This document shows, piece by piece, positions 10,550-23,100 of a stretch of DNA of 64,000 nt. Each line of letters begins with the position of its first letter. The first letter of the stretch is position 1. Origin of the DNA: Anthonomus grandis grandis (lineage: Eukaryota; Arthropoda; Insecta; Coleoptera; Curculionidae); the NCBI RefSeq assembly GCF_022605725.1, contig NC_065567.1:26391127-26455126 (forward strand). Reading direction: 5' to 3'. The notes below the pieces were generated by a model. That model was not told the DNA's origin and did no database searches. It was given only the letters and a program-made list of their open reading frames with translations. The position numbers and the translations under genes are program-made.

Positions 10550-13500
10550 CTGATGAAGAGCTGGAAAAAAATTATTTAAGGGTGGCTAATTTTTTTTCTA
10601 AAAAAGTTGCTATAACTCGTGAACCAAAGCAGTTAGGATGATGAAATTTTGCATAGAGGTTCTTCGTTTAATTTTATTAGAAACATTTTTCAGGATTTAC
10701 CTGGAAAATATACTGGAACTTAAAAATAAAAATTTTAAGATTGGGTCTTATTTTTTTTCTTAACTCGAGAAACAAGGTATTTAGGATCATGAAATTTTAT
10801 ACAGAGATTCTTCATTTAATTTTATTAGACACCTATTTCAGGATTTTTTTGGAAAATAGACTGGAGGTTGAAAAAAAATTTTTTAGGGGTGGTTATTTTT
10901 TTTTTAATAACAAAATGTCTATAACTGGAGAATCAAAGCAATTAGGACTATGAAATTTGGTACAAAGGTTCTTCCTTTAATTTCATTCGACACATCTTTC
11001 AAGATTTTAAAAAAAATTATACTAGAAATTAAAAAAAAATTTAAGGGTGGTTCTCATTTTTTTTCTAAAAAAAATAACAAAGGGTTTATAACTCGAGAAC
11101 CAAGGCAGTTAGGATAATGAAATTTTACACGAAAATTCTTTATTTAATTTTATTAGACACCTATTTCAGGTTTTTTTTGGAAAATAGACTGGGGCTTGAA
11201 AAAAAAACATTTTTAAGGGTGGCTATTTTTTTTTCTGAAAAAGAGACGAAATGGTTATAACTCGAGAATCAAGGCAGTTAGAATAATGAAATTTTACACA
11301 GAGATTCTTCATTTAATTTTATTAGACACCTATTTCAGGATTTATTCTGAAAAATACACTGGAATTTAAAAAAAAAATAATTAAGGGTGGCCTATTTTTT
11401 TTTCTAAAAAAATAACAAAATGTTTATAACTAGAAAACTATGATAGTTAGGATCATGAAATTTTATACAAAGATTCTCCATTTAATTTTATTATAGACAT
11501 GCTTCAGGATTTTTGTTGAAAATTTACTGGAACTTGAAAAAAAAAATTAAGGGGGGCTATTTTTTTAGTAACAAAATGTCTATAACTTGAGAACCAAGGC
11601 AGTTAGGATAATGAAATTTTACACAGAGATTCTTCATTTAATTTAATGGAACTCCTATTTTAGGATTTTTCTAGAAAGCATACTGAAATTTAATTTTTTT
11701 TTTGTAAAATATACTGAAGCTTGAAAAAATTTTTAAAGGTGGTTATTTTTTTTTTTTTAATAACAAAATGTCTATAACTAAAGAACCAAAGCAATTAGGA
11801 CTATGAAATTTTGTATAGAGATTCCTGATTTAATTTCATTACATACCTATTTCAGGATTTTTTTGGAAAATAGACTGGGGCTTGAAAAAAAATTTTTTAG
11901 GGGTGGCTATTTTTTTTCTGAAAAAGAGACAAAATGGTTATAACTCGAGAACCAAGGCATTTAGAATAATGAAATTTTGCACAGAGATTCTTCATTTAAT
12001 TTCATTAAACACCTATTTCAGGATTTATTTTGAAATATACACTGGAATTTGAAAAAACAAATTAAGGGTGGTTTATTTTTTTTCTAAAAAAATAACAAAA
12101 TGTTTTTAACTAGAAAACTATGACAGTTAGGATCATGAAATTTTATACAGAAATTCTCCATTTAATTTTATTATAGACTTGTTCTAGGATTTTTCTGGAA
12201 AATATCCTGGAACTTGAAAAAAAAATTTAAGGATGGCTATTTTTTTAGTAACAAAATGTCTATAACTTGAGAACCAAAGCAATTAGGATTATGAAATTTT
12301 GTACAGAGATTCTTTATTTAATTTCATTAGATACCTATTTCAGGATTTTTTTGGAAAATAGACTGGAGGTTGAAAAAAATTTTTTTAAAAGTGGTTATTT
12401 TTTTTTTAATAACAAAATGTCTATAACTGGAGAATCAAAGCAATTAAGACTATGAAATTTTGTACAAAGGTCCTTCATTATATTTCATTCGACACATATT
12501 TCAGGATTTTAAAAAAAATTATACTAGAAATTAAAAAAAAAAATTAAGGGTGGTTCTCATTTTTTTTTCTAAAAAAATAACAAAGGGTTCATAACTCGAG
12601 AACCAAGGTAGTTAGGATAATGAAATTTTACACAAAGATTCTTCATTTAATTTTATTAGACACCTATTTCAGGATTTTTTTGGAAAATAGACTGAGGCTT
12701 GAAAAAAAATTTTAAAGGTGGCTATTTTTTTTGTCTGAAAAAATTACAAAATATCTATAACTCAAAAACCAAGGCAGTTAGGATAATGAAATTTTACAAA
12801 GAGATTCTTCATTTAATTTCATTAGACACCTATTTCAGGATTTATTCTGAACAATACACTGGAGTTTAAAAAAAAAATTAAGGGTGGTTTATTTTTTTTC
12901 TAAAAAAATAACAAAATGTTTACAACTAGAAAACTATGATAGTTAGGATCATGAAATTTTATACAGAGATTCTTGATTTAATTTTATTAGACACCTATTT
13001 CAGGATTTTTTTGGAAAATAGACTGGAGTTTGAAAAAAACATTTTTAAGGGTGGCTATTTTTTTTCTGAAAAAGAGACAAAATGGTTATAACTCGAGAAT
13101 CAAGGCAGTTAGAATAATGAAATTTTGCACAGAGATTCTTCAATTAATTTCATTAGACACCTATTTTAGGATTTATTCTGAAAAATACGCTGGAATTAAA
13201 AAAATAAATAATTAAGGGTGGCCTATTTTTTTTTCAAAAAAATTACAAAATGTTTATAACTATAAAGCCATGACAGTTAGGATCATGAAATTTTATACAG
13301 GGATTCTTAATTTAATTTCATTGCGCACCTATTTCAGGATTTTTCAGGAAAATATACTGGAAGTTGGAAAAAAATTAAGGGTGGCTAATTTATTTTTTTT
13401 TTTAAATAGCAAAATATTTATAACTGGAGAACTATATCAATTAGGATCATGTAATTCTAAACGAAGATTCTTCATTTAATTTCATCACATACCTATTTCA

Positions 13501-13560
13501 GGATTTTTCTGGAAAATATACTGGAACTTAAAAAAAAAAATTAAGGGGGATTTTTTTTTT
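10550..13560. repeat. ~165-bp tandem array, about 18 copies
   Basis: Each unit contains GTTAGGATNATGAAATTTT, GATTCTTCATTTAATTT, GACACCTATTTCAGGATTT, then an A-run, AAGGGTGGCTA, a T-run and ATAACTCGAGAACCAAGGCA. Starts recur about every 155-170 bp from ~10633 to ~13440. Copies differ by point changes and homopolymer length. Short open frames at 10741, 12267, 13030 and 13270 are reading frames of the repeat, not genes. Confidence 0.92.
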
Positions 13561-13729
13561 AACTCGATTAATACACCATAAATATTTGATGAAATTCTTC
13601 AGAAAAACCACTGTTTTTCATATAAATTATCCAATCTAATAACCCTGTTTTTATACTAAATATTTATATGCAAAATTATATTAAATTTAAATAAACAGTA
13701 TTAATTAATTAAATATTGATTATATATTG

Positions 13730-13830
13730 TCTGCAAAAACATTGTTTTTTTATCAACACAACCCTTACCCCCCCACCCACCCCAAACATTTGCCCAATAA
13801 GAAATTCCTTTGAAAAATCACTGATTCCAT
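13730..13830. repeat. Extra direct copy of the CCCCCCACCCACCCC arm segment
   Basis: ACCCTTACCCCCCCACCCAC followed by an A-rich CCNATAAGAAA and TTTGAAAAATCA repeats, in the same orientation, the segment at 8990-9065. It lies next to the inverted copy at 13930-14060. Confidence 0.6.
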
Positions 13831-14546
13831 AATATCCAATCTAATAGCACTGTTTTTGTATTAAATATTTATTAATATACATATATATAATTATACCAAA
13901 TTTAAATAAAAAAACTGTGTTATTAGATTGGACATTAATGACAAAACCAGCTGTTATTCATGCGTATTATTTTGAAAAACAATAATTCTTGAGAACTGGT
14001 TTTCTTACTGGTAAGTTGTGTGGGGTGGGTGGGGGGGTAAGTGTAATATTAGTGAAAAACATTTTTTTTGCATAAAATAATTGCCTGAGAAAAAAATGCT
14101 TTTTAAGAAAATGATAGGTGATAAAAAAATCTAGTTTTTGTATCTATACTTTTCTCATATAATATATAAATAAGATATAGAAATAAAAAAAACTCAAGAC
14201 TACAAATTTGCTCAAAACTAAACAAGGATTTAAAAAATAAAATTTATTTCAGAAAAATGTAGTGGTGTATTTTTTTGCATTAAATTATATTTACATTAAA
14301 GCCCTTATGGACGACATTGGTAAAATTTAATTTTTTTCTTAGTACGTCAAAAAATGCCCCCTGATGCATAACACACATCTGCAAATTAAAAAAAAATATC
14401 TTCATTGGTAGTAAATTTATTTAAAAAAAAATCTCATTCTTTCAAACGCATTTTATAAACGTCTTTAAATACTATAGAATATACCATAAAATGTACATCT
14501 GGTTTAAACCAAAAATAAACGTTTTTTTAACCATCAGTTGCTTGGG

Positions 14547-16254
14547 TACCTAGGATGGAGGACTTTTATTGGATATGTAGATTAATAGAGTGATTATAAA
14601 CCAGATGAACAGACCATGTCCAGAAACCGGAAATTGGAAATAACTGGATGAGGCGAGAACAAAACCGAAAGTTGACAATGATGATGAAAGTCCCTCTCAT
14701 TTCCATTAAATAAAAAAAAAAGGCACCTTTTAAAGTGAAAATAAAAACGGTTTAACTAAATCTCCCTTTTTACAAATAAAGTGGCTTTGAATAGAAAAAT
14801 ATGCCGGCAATATAATTTTTAGTTAGGACTACACTACAAGCCGGGCATTAGGGCCGTTTTGTTTTCTATTTATTTTCGAAAAGCGCGCGCCGTAATAGCC
14901 CTAATAAATATACAGTACGGGATTTGGAATTTCGGAATAATTTTAATGAAAATGGTCCATTAACTTTCCGTTTTATGGTTCGAATTTACTGTAGGCAACG
15001 CGTTCGGGGGTGCCCGAATTTATACGAAAATAGCTCGCCGCCGTTATGGCCATAAATAGGGCCCAAATTATTATTTTATTTTGTAGTTTATGTTTACAGG
15101 GTAATTTCATTCTTTTTTTTTTTTTAATAGCGTTTTGGAAATGGTTACGTTTTTATTGCTTTTGATTTAGCTACATAAACTCGACTGAGCTCCAGAGGTG
15201 ATATCTGTAACAGTGTATTAAAAAAAAGTGGTTCAGGGACATCAAAAACACATTTATAGAAAAACAATCTCGATATCCACGGTAACGACGTACATATTAT
15301 TATATGCGTCTCTCTTATGGCGAAAAAAAGGAAAATCTGAACATTATTGAAACGACATGACAGGGTGAAAAGCCGATGCTTTCCCTTATCTTTTAAGCAC
15401 GACCCTTCCCGTTGGCATCCCGAAATATTCCCGTATTTTAGGTATTTCTATATTAAAGTGCTTTTCGCGAAGTTCTAAAAGAGAGGCCGCGCTTTGTTTT
15501 ATTAAAATAAAAGGAGCAAACAGAACCGGGATAATTTCCGTTTAAAATAAAAATAGTAATGAGCACTTCAAACCGTTATGCAACAACATGGAATGAGACA
15601 GAAATTAAAATATTCAAAAATATTCTACTACTTAAATGTTGATGGTATTTATTAAAGCATCTAATTGCCACGCGGAAGAGGGGAAACTAATTTAAAGTTT
15701 TTTTTTTTTTAATATTTATGACCGCATTGAAAAAAAAATTCTTTATGTAAATGTTAGTGAAAATGTGGTTATGATTCACGTCTATTAACTACTTATTACG
15801 CATGTAAATGAAGGAAAAATTGAATCACATGCAACGAAACCTGGAACATTTAACTGACATACAAGTGACTTGTAAAAAATTGTTTTTTATATCAGTAACA
15901 AGAACAATCTTTATAAATTGAATGTAACCCAGCCCAACCATCAAGAAGAGAAAAAATGGTTTTAAATTCCTAAAAAAAAATAAATATCTTGCATTAAAAA
16001 GGTGTTAATAAATATTTTAATTATAATAATTAAATAATGCAAGAAATCACTTTAAATGCCTTGAATTGTATAAAAAGCGAGTTTAAAGGCCTGGAATATA
16101 CTTCAAAGGCAGTAACAAAATTGATGGGTGCCAAGATTATTTTATATACATCGTTTTAAACCTTTTAGAAGATGAGGCTCAAAAGGGGCATAAATAAATT
16201 TTTCTTAGCTTGATCATATTTTTATATGTAAAAATAAATTATGAACTTTTTTTT
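14547..16254. other. Low-copy non-coding DNA
   Basis: No open frame of note. It includes GC-richer patches (14870-15060 and 15330-15540). No splice-linked coding segments were recognised. Confidence 0.4.
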
Positions 16255-16370
16255 GCATTTCCCACTAGTCGATTTAAAGACTGGTCCTCTCAGACCTGGT
16301 ACTACTCCAGAACTTTCTTCTCTTAAATTTACAGGAAAATCGGTAAAACCAATTTTCCGCAGTGTTTTCT
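16255..16370. repeat. Dispersed ~110-bp repeat, copy 1
   Basis: The block ACAGGAAAATCGGTAAAACC and the preceding CTGGTCCTCTCAGACCTG recur, diverged, at 18610-18720 and inverted at 22575-22700. The minus-strand open frame at 16222-16416 is a shadow of this repeat. Confidence 0.6.
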
Positions 16371-16559
16371 TCTGAATAATTATCCACAAGTTTTCAACCA
16401 AGTTTTCATTCCACAAGAGTCCAAATGCCTTGAATATACTTCAAACGCAATATCAAATTTGACTTACGGTTATTCTCCGAAGCGTACCTCACCTTATATA
16501 TTACCTAAGGAAATTTTATATACAGTGCTTAAACCTAAAAGATAGGGCTAATATTCCTG

Positions 16560-18530
16560 GAAAATTCTTAACTGGCCAGTCAGATTACGTGATCTAACGC
16601 TATTGGACTGTTTAAAAAAAAATTTAAAAACCGAGGAGTGCGCTCGTTAAAGGCATAAGGAAGTTGCATAGGCCGGCCAGAGCACCTGATCTAAAGTCTG
16701 TTAAAAATTCTAATAATAATTTTTTATTTCTTCCAGGCAGTTTAAGTTAATTTTTAATTAATTGGTAAAAATTCTGAATGACTTTAACTACGTGGAAAAA
16801 AATTAAAAATTGCTTATTTGGACTGTTTAAAAAAAAAACCTAAAAACCGATGAGTGCGGTCGTTAAAGGCATAAGGGAGTTGCATAGGCCGGCCAGAGCA
16901 CCCGATCTAACGCCTGTTAAAAATTCTAATAGTAATTTTTTATTTCTTCCAGGCAGTTGAAGTTAATTTTTAATTAATTGGTAAAAATTCTGAATGACTT
17001 AAACTACGTGGAAAAAAATTAAAAATTGCTTAAATTTTATGTAAAAAATTAATAATGACTTCAACTGCCTGGAAAATCCAACTTCTTAGATGCCTCCTCT
17101 TTTGTACTTTACTTTGAATTACTTAAGAGATTACCTGATCTAACGCTATTGGACTGTTTAAAAAAAAATCTAAAAACCGATGAGTGCGGTCGTTAAAGGC
17201 ATAAGGGAGTTGCATAGGCCGGCCAGAGCACCTGATCTAACGCCTGTTAAAAATTCTAATAATTTTTTATTTATTCCAGGCAGTTGAAGATATTTTTTAA
17301 TTAATTGGTAAAAATTCTGAATGACTTTAACTACGTGGAAAAAAATTAAAGATTGCTCAAAATTCATGTATAAAATTAGTAATGACTTCAACTTCCTGGA
17401 AAATCCAACTTCTTAGATGCTTCCTCTTCTGTACTTTACTTTAAATTACTTAAGAGATTATTTGATCTAACGCTATTGGACTGTTTAAAAAAAATCTAAA
17501 AACCGATGAGTGCGGCTGTTAAAGGCATAAGAGAGTTTCATAGACCGGCCAGAGCACCTGATCTAACGCCTGTTAAAAATTTGAATAATAATTGCTAGTA
17601 ATTTTTTATTTATTCCAGGCAGTTAAAGTCAATTTCTGGTAAAACTTAAAAACGACTTCAACTGCCTGGAAGATCTAACTTCTTAGATCATAAATGCCTC
17701 ACTTTATATGCTTGTAAGTAGATTTTAATTTTTGTACTTAAAAAAAACTTTAGATTGCTTAAGATCTAACGCTATTGGACTGTTTAAAAAAAATCTAAAA
17801 ACCGATGAGTGCGGTCGTTAAAAGCATAAGGGAGTTGCATAGGCCGGCCAGAGCACCTGATCTAACGCCTGTTAAAAATTCGAATAATAATTGCTAGTAA
17901 TTTTTTATTTATTTCATGCAGTTGAAGTTACCTTTTAATTATCTGATAAAAATTCTGAATGACTTAAACTACGTGGAAAAAAATTAAAGATTGCTCAAAT
18001 TTCATGTAAAAAATGGATAATGACTTCAACTGCCTGGAAAATCCAACTTCTTAGACCATAAATGCCTCACTTCAAATGCATGTAAGTAAAAAACTTTAGA
18101 TTAATTAAGATTGCCTGATCTAACGCTATTACTGGACTGTTAAAAAAAAATCCAAAAACCGATTGCGGCCGTTAAAGCCATAAGTGAAATGCATAGGCCG
18201 ACCAGAGCACCTGATCTAACGCCTGTTAAAAATTCAAATAATAATTGCTAATAATTTTGTATTTATTCTAGGCAGTTGAAGTTAATTTTTAACTATCTGT
18301 TAAAATTAAAAATGACCTAAACTACGTGGAAAAAAATTGATAATGACTTCAACTGCTTAGAAAATCCAACGTCTTAGACCATAAATGCCTCACCTCAAAT
18401 GCCTGTAAGTAGATTTTAATTTCTGTACTAAAAAAAAAACTTTTGATTACTTATGATTACTTGATCTAACGCTATTGGACTGTTTAAAGAATTTACAAAC
18501 TGCCTAAATGCGGTCCTAACTTTAACATCA
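16560..18530. repeat. ~310-350-bp tandem array containing transposase relics
   Basis: About six units share GATCTAACGCTATTGGACTG, AAAAACCGATGAGTGCGG, GGCCGGCCAGAGCACCTGAT, TTCCAGGCAGTTGAAG and CTTCAACTGCCTGGAA. The phrase after GATCTAACG recurs near 16588, 17138, 17466, 17765, 18117 and 18464. One frame of the first unit reads WPVRLRDLTLLDCLKKNLK, and all units have RPARAPDLTPV. Both are relics of the WPARSPDLTPLDFFLWG motif of mariner-type transposases. The open frame at 17170-17391 is not a gene. Confidence 0.85.
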
Positions 18531-18609
18531 GCAATCATTGTCTACAAGTTGATTTTGATTGTAAGACTAGCTTAATATATAAAAATAAATTATCAATTTA
18601 AAAATTGTT

Positions 18610-18720
18610 TTTTTTGCATTTTCCACCTTTCGATTTGAAAACTGACCCTTTCAGACTGCTAGTGCTCAAGACCTTTCGCTACTGAAAATTTCAGAAAAAT
18701 AAGTAAAACCATTTTTACTT
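18610..18720. repeat. Dispersed ~110-bp repeat, copy 2
   Basis: A diverged copy of the 16255-16370 block, in the same orientation. It lies on the other side of the tandem array, so the pair could be the ends of one element. Confidence 0.5.
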
Positions 18721-18730
18721 ATTTCTAACC

Positions 18731-19573
18731 TAATTGAGTCTTTGGGAATTGTAGTAAGTTTGTCCAGGGACTTGTTATTCTCTTGTAAAATTCAACGTTC
18801 TATTTTGATTTGAACGCTAAAGAGAAAATTTGAGTCAATTATATTTCTTAGGTTTTAGTTGAATTTTCAAGTGCCTACTTAAGGATTTCAGACATCTCTT
18901 CCTTTTTCGTATTTCCAGAAAATCCAAAAAAAATATTCCACTTATTTAAAGAGAAATATGAATTCCTCTAATACTACCTTTGGATTAATCCTGGAATATT
19001 GAGTTTTTTTTAATCCTCAACTGCCTGGGCGAAATTTACATTATATCAGTACCAAGGGTTTGTTGAATGTGTTGATTGGCAAGGCAACGCACAACAAACA
19101 AGCGTCCTAAGGATGACTTTATTCACCTCTAAACGTCGACATATAAATTAAAAAGGCTTTGGTTTTATTGGATATCAATCCAATAATTTTCTTCCTTAAT
19201 TAATTAATTCTGGGTCGCGAAAAACAACCCCACTGGACTGGAACATGAAGCTATAGATTTTCTGGCAAACATACGCAACAATTATGGACCAGAAGCTTAT
19301 AAAGAAATGGACAAACAGTAACATTTAAAATATGAGATACTTTCAAATACAACTGCAAAGAAGAAGAAGAAGAACCAGTTTACCAACTTGCACTTCTTGC
19401 AGTTGTTGTGTGTTTTCTCTAGAATGTCAGTATAACTTTTCGCGCAGGTCCGGTAATAAGGAAGAATAAAATTGTCGGTCGTTACTTTGCAAATAGCCTG
19501 TTTGTGAAACTATATTAACTTAACCTCCGTCTAAATGTTTCTATAAGTAAATCAAGTTGAAAAATTCTCGAAA
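18731..19573. other. Upstream region of the esterase gene
   Basis: Mostly non-coding. It has one AACTGCCTGG motif at ~19020. A short frame around 19227-19321 (reads TGLEHEAIDFLANIRNNYGP, then a TAA stop) looks coding-like but has no recognised family. No clear TATA box is seen before exon 1a. Confidence 0.3.
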
Positions 19574-19630
19574 ATGCCGCAGTTCTGGTTGTTTTTTATT
19601 TTTTTCGGTTGTTATGCTAAAAGGAATTCG
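19574..19630 (+). CDS. Candidate alternative first exon (1a) of the carboxylesterase
   Basis: ATG at 19574 opens MPQFWLFFIFFGCYAKRNS, a hydrophobic signal-peptide-like stretch. It is followed directly by a GTGAGTAAG donor at 19631. The exon is 57 nt and ends in phase 0, so it could splice to exon 2 at 22428 without changing the frame. It would give a 562-residue precursor in place of the 568-residue one from exon 1b. It may be an alternative first exon with its own promoter, or the stranded first exon of a lost tandem duplicate. Confidence 0.5.
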
Positions 19631-20195
19631 GTGAGTAAGTTGTTTATTTGTTTAACGAATCTCGATAGTTTCCTGATTAATTATTTATTCGGAGATTTTC
19701 CGTTGGCTTGCTCCTGCGGCATTCTTCATCAAATTAATTCATGAATACTTAAATAGGGAAAGGATCTGTAATATCTGGTCGTATGTATTCATCAATTTCT
19801 TAAAATGTTTCCATACCAAAGTACAAAAATCTGAAAGTAAACTACGATTCTATTTCAATTTTATATCAATAAGTGCATTTTCCCGTTAAAAGAACTTCGG
19901 CCTAACTCTAAGAGTTCTGCACCATGACCTAATAAGTCCTTACATAAACTGTTAAATAAAAGTCCATCCTGTACATAATAATTACTGGCAATGAAACTAG
20001 TAGATTGACCATGGTCATTGCCAAAAGTCCCATTAAGAAGTACCTAATCAAAAACCAGTTTACTACCATGGCGGAATGTTTATATATTAATCGGAAAAGC
20101 GACTCGATTCGCTTGTTGTTGATTACCGCGGCGAGTGAAGAACAGTTTGGCGATTGCGACATTTTTTTACCGGACTTGTAGTCGAATAAGCAGCA

Positions 20196-23100
20196 ATGAG
20201 CGGGATCGTAAACATCGCGGGTTTGGGTGTTTTATGGTTGTGTTGCTATAAGGTTGTTTGTTCACAGGAGGTAAAGTTTAGAATTTTTTTTAAGGATAGA
20301 AATTTTTTATTCGAGTTAAATTAAATCCGGAAGGTCCTATTTTAGGTCCAAAAAATCGTCACTCTATGTATCAAACCTATACTTAACACTTTCGCTGCCG
20401 GTAGATGAGCCTAGCATACTCTAGGTGGCAACAAGTTTTTTCATGTCAGATTAAATAAAATGAGATTATCTATAGTTTTCCTATTTTATTTTAATATAAC
20501 GACAAATAGGAACATAAAAAAAAATTGTAAAAAGTCAACGCGCACACGAAAACTTGAATGGTGCCAACAACGCAGGGCTTGCGTTTGTAACTTCCATAAT
20601 CTAAAGGGAGCTACACAAAGCCTCGGTCTCAAAAGTATTTATTAATTCTAACAATAAATTACACGTTTTTCGCTCATATTAAGAGCATCATCAGACCTAA
20701 AAATTAAAAACAAAGAAACTAAATACAATAACAACCTTAAAGTTAGATAAAATTGGTACCTTAAGAATCGACTACAACCGTAATTTAAGACTTCTCTAAT
20801 AAGTAATAAAATATGTCCCTGTATCCTGTATTATGATTGCAGTGTTGTTCGTGTCTAATCAAAGTCAAACTGCAGCTATTTTCTTCTGTTGTAACCTAAT
20901 TTTATCAGTATCGTACATGTAGTGTTTGTAGTCGATTTTTAAGGTACCAATTTAATCTAACTTTAAGGTTGTTATTGTATTTAGTTTCTTTGTTTTAAAT
21001 TTTTAGGTGTGATGATGTTCTTAATATGAGCGAAACACGTGTAACTTACTGTTGGAATTAATAAATACTTTTGAGACCGAGACTTAGTCTAGGTAGTTCC
21101 CTTTAGATTATTGAATGTAGGTCTCTTTGAGAAAATGGACGACTTCTTTCAATTGGTAATTTCCAGTTTATTTATAACTAATAATGAAATTATTTATTGA
21201 AATAATTATAAAAATATATAAATATTCAAAACATTTATAGAAATATACAAAATACAAAAATTTAATGAAATATAAAAAAAATATTTACACTATTATTTAC
21301 TTTTTACACTTTTTTGCATAAATAACCATTATATAATGCTTCACAAAAATAACAATCCCAAAGAAAAAAAAACAGTTATTTTTTACTTTAATAAATCGAT
21401 ATGTTATCTCAACCAAATCCAAATTACGAAATTCACAAACCAACTTTTATATATAACTAGCTGAATGCCCGCGGTGTTACTCGCATGAGAAGAAGGCCTC
21501 CAATAATAGTAAATACAACCCACAATACACAAAAATAAAATCCGAAGCCACGGCTCAATGATTGTACATGCAACCCACAATACACAAAAATAAAATCCGA
21601 AGCCTCGCCTCATTGGTAGTACATGCAACCCACAATTGCCACGCCGTTTTTCTTGAGGTCAAGGGGCGCGATTAATATAATATAATTATTATAAAACCAA
21701 GACACAAATAATCTTAAAAATGATTCGTTAGATGCAGAGCGAGCGGTAAGACTGAGTCGAGTCACCTCTCGGGTATCAGTCTCGCATAGACTCGCCTTGT
21801 TGTTATGTCTACCAAACATCTACCAATCATATCGCTAACACCCCTTATCGGTGGAATTTCAAAAAGTTCGTTCGTATTCGGGGCCTACATTATAAAAGGA
21901 ACCCGTTGGCAAAATTTCACGTTTCTAGCTATTGTAGTTTGGCGATGATGAGTCAGTCGGTCAGGACAAACTCTTTTATATATATAGATAGACAACAATG
22001 TTTACACTATGCCACCACACAAAAATCTGTTGTTCCAACAGGCCAATACAAATAAAACCCTATTTGACTACCTGAGGTATTAAACGCAGGAGCCGCGTTG
22101 GTGGCACTGGACTTATTAATTAAAAACTTAATTAAACTGAAGATTTAATTTCTTAATAAAATCTCCTTATTTCCTAAGTTCCTTTAATAAGGAACTTAGG
22201 AATATTTCCCTATTCTTTAATTAAGCTCTAATTAATTATTATCAATTAAAAACGCACGTGTCCGTGGTTTGTATGCATTGTAATTAATCGTCTTTTAAAT
22301 TATGTATAAATACAGGGAATAAGATTTAAAAAATGCCTACTAAGTTAATACATTTATAAAAATGCCTTACTACTGATAAAATTAAAAACATTTAATGACG
22401 CATAATTTACCCACATTTTCCTTTTAGGAAAACGTCCAAATTAAGTTAAAAAGCGGGATTTTACAAGGGAATATCAAACCACTGGACAACGGACAAACTT
22501 ACTACAACTTCCAAGGAATCCCTTATGCTTTACCACCAGTAGGAAAACTAAGATTCAGTGTAAGTAGCACTCAACCAATTTCTTGTGGGAAAGGGTTCCG
22601 GAAAATTGGTCCTACCGATTTTCCTGAAAATTTTAGGGGCGAAAGATCTTGAGGGCTAGCAGCTCTGAAAGGGTCATTTTCCAAAATGGGCCACTAGTAA
22701 ATTATTATATTATATAAAAAATTATTTATATTCTTTTTAAGTTCCATTGATTGAGAAAATCAATGCAAATCTTTGGCGCCCAACAAATTTGATATCAATT
22801 AATGTCTCTTAAAATATACCACACACAGTTTCAGTGTAATACGAGGGCGGGTCAATAAGTCCGTGACTTTTTGGATAAAAGACAGGTTTTTATATAAAAA
22901 GTTATTTTATTTTTCAACATAGTCTCCTTTGAGTTCTATACACTTAGTCCAACGTTTCTCCAATTTTTTTTTCCCTTCAAAGGGAGGTCATCAAAATAGG
23001 CATTTGTTTGAGAGATGATTTCGTCGTTGGAGTTAAATCTCTTTCCGCCGAGCCATTTCTTTAAGTTTGGGAATAGGAAATAGTCAATGGGGGCTAAATC

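Larger units (their letters stand above)
7948..14546. mobile_element. Large inverted-repeat element with CCCAAGCAAC ends carrying a satellite array
   Basis: The left end starts CCCAAGCAACACACGATGG and the right end finishes CCATCAGTTGCTTGGG. Long inverted similarity follows inward: AACGTTTRTTTTTGGTT, then AAGACGTTTATRAAATGCGTT, then TTAATTTGCAGATGTGT (8105-8400 against 14230-14480), then TTTTATCACCTATNATTTTC and CCCCCCACCCACCCC (8890-9110 against 13930-14140). The left arm has ~470 extra bases (8400-8880). The centre holds the ~165-bp array at 10550-13560. No intact transposase is visible and no target duplication could be matched. The ends resemble those of the element at 53483-57555. Confidence 0.6.

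Noticed and set aside
10741..13479. Several plus-strand open frames with similar proteins (RIMKFYTEILHLI type)
   Set aside because: They are reading frames of the ~165-bp tandem repeat; lengths vary with homopolymer changes and there is no gene structure.
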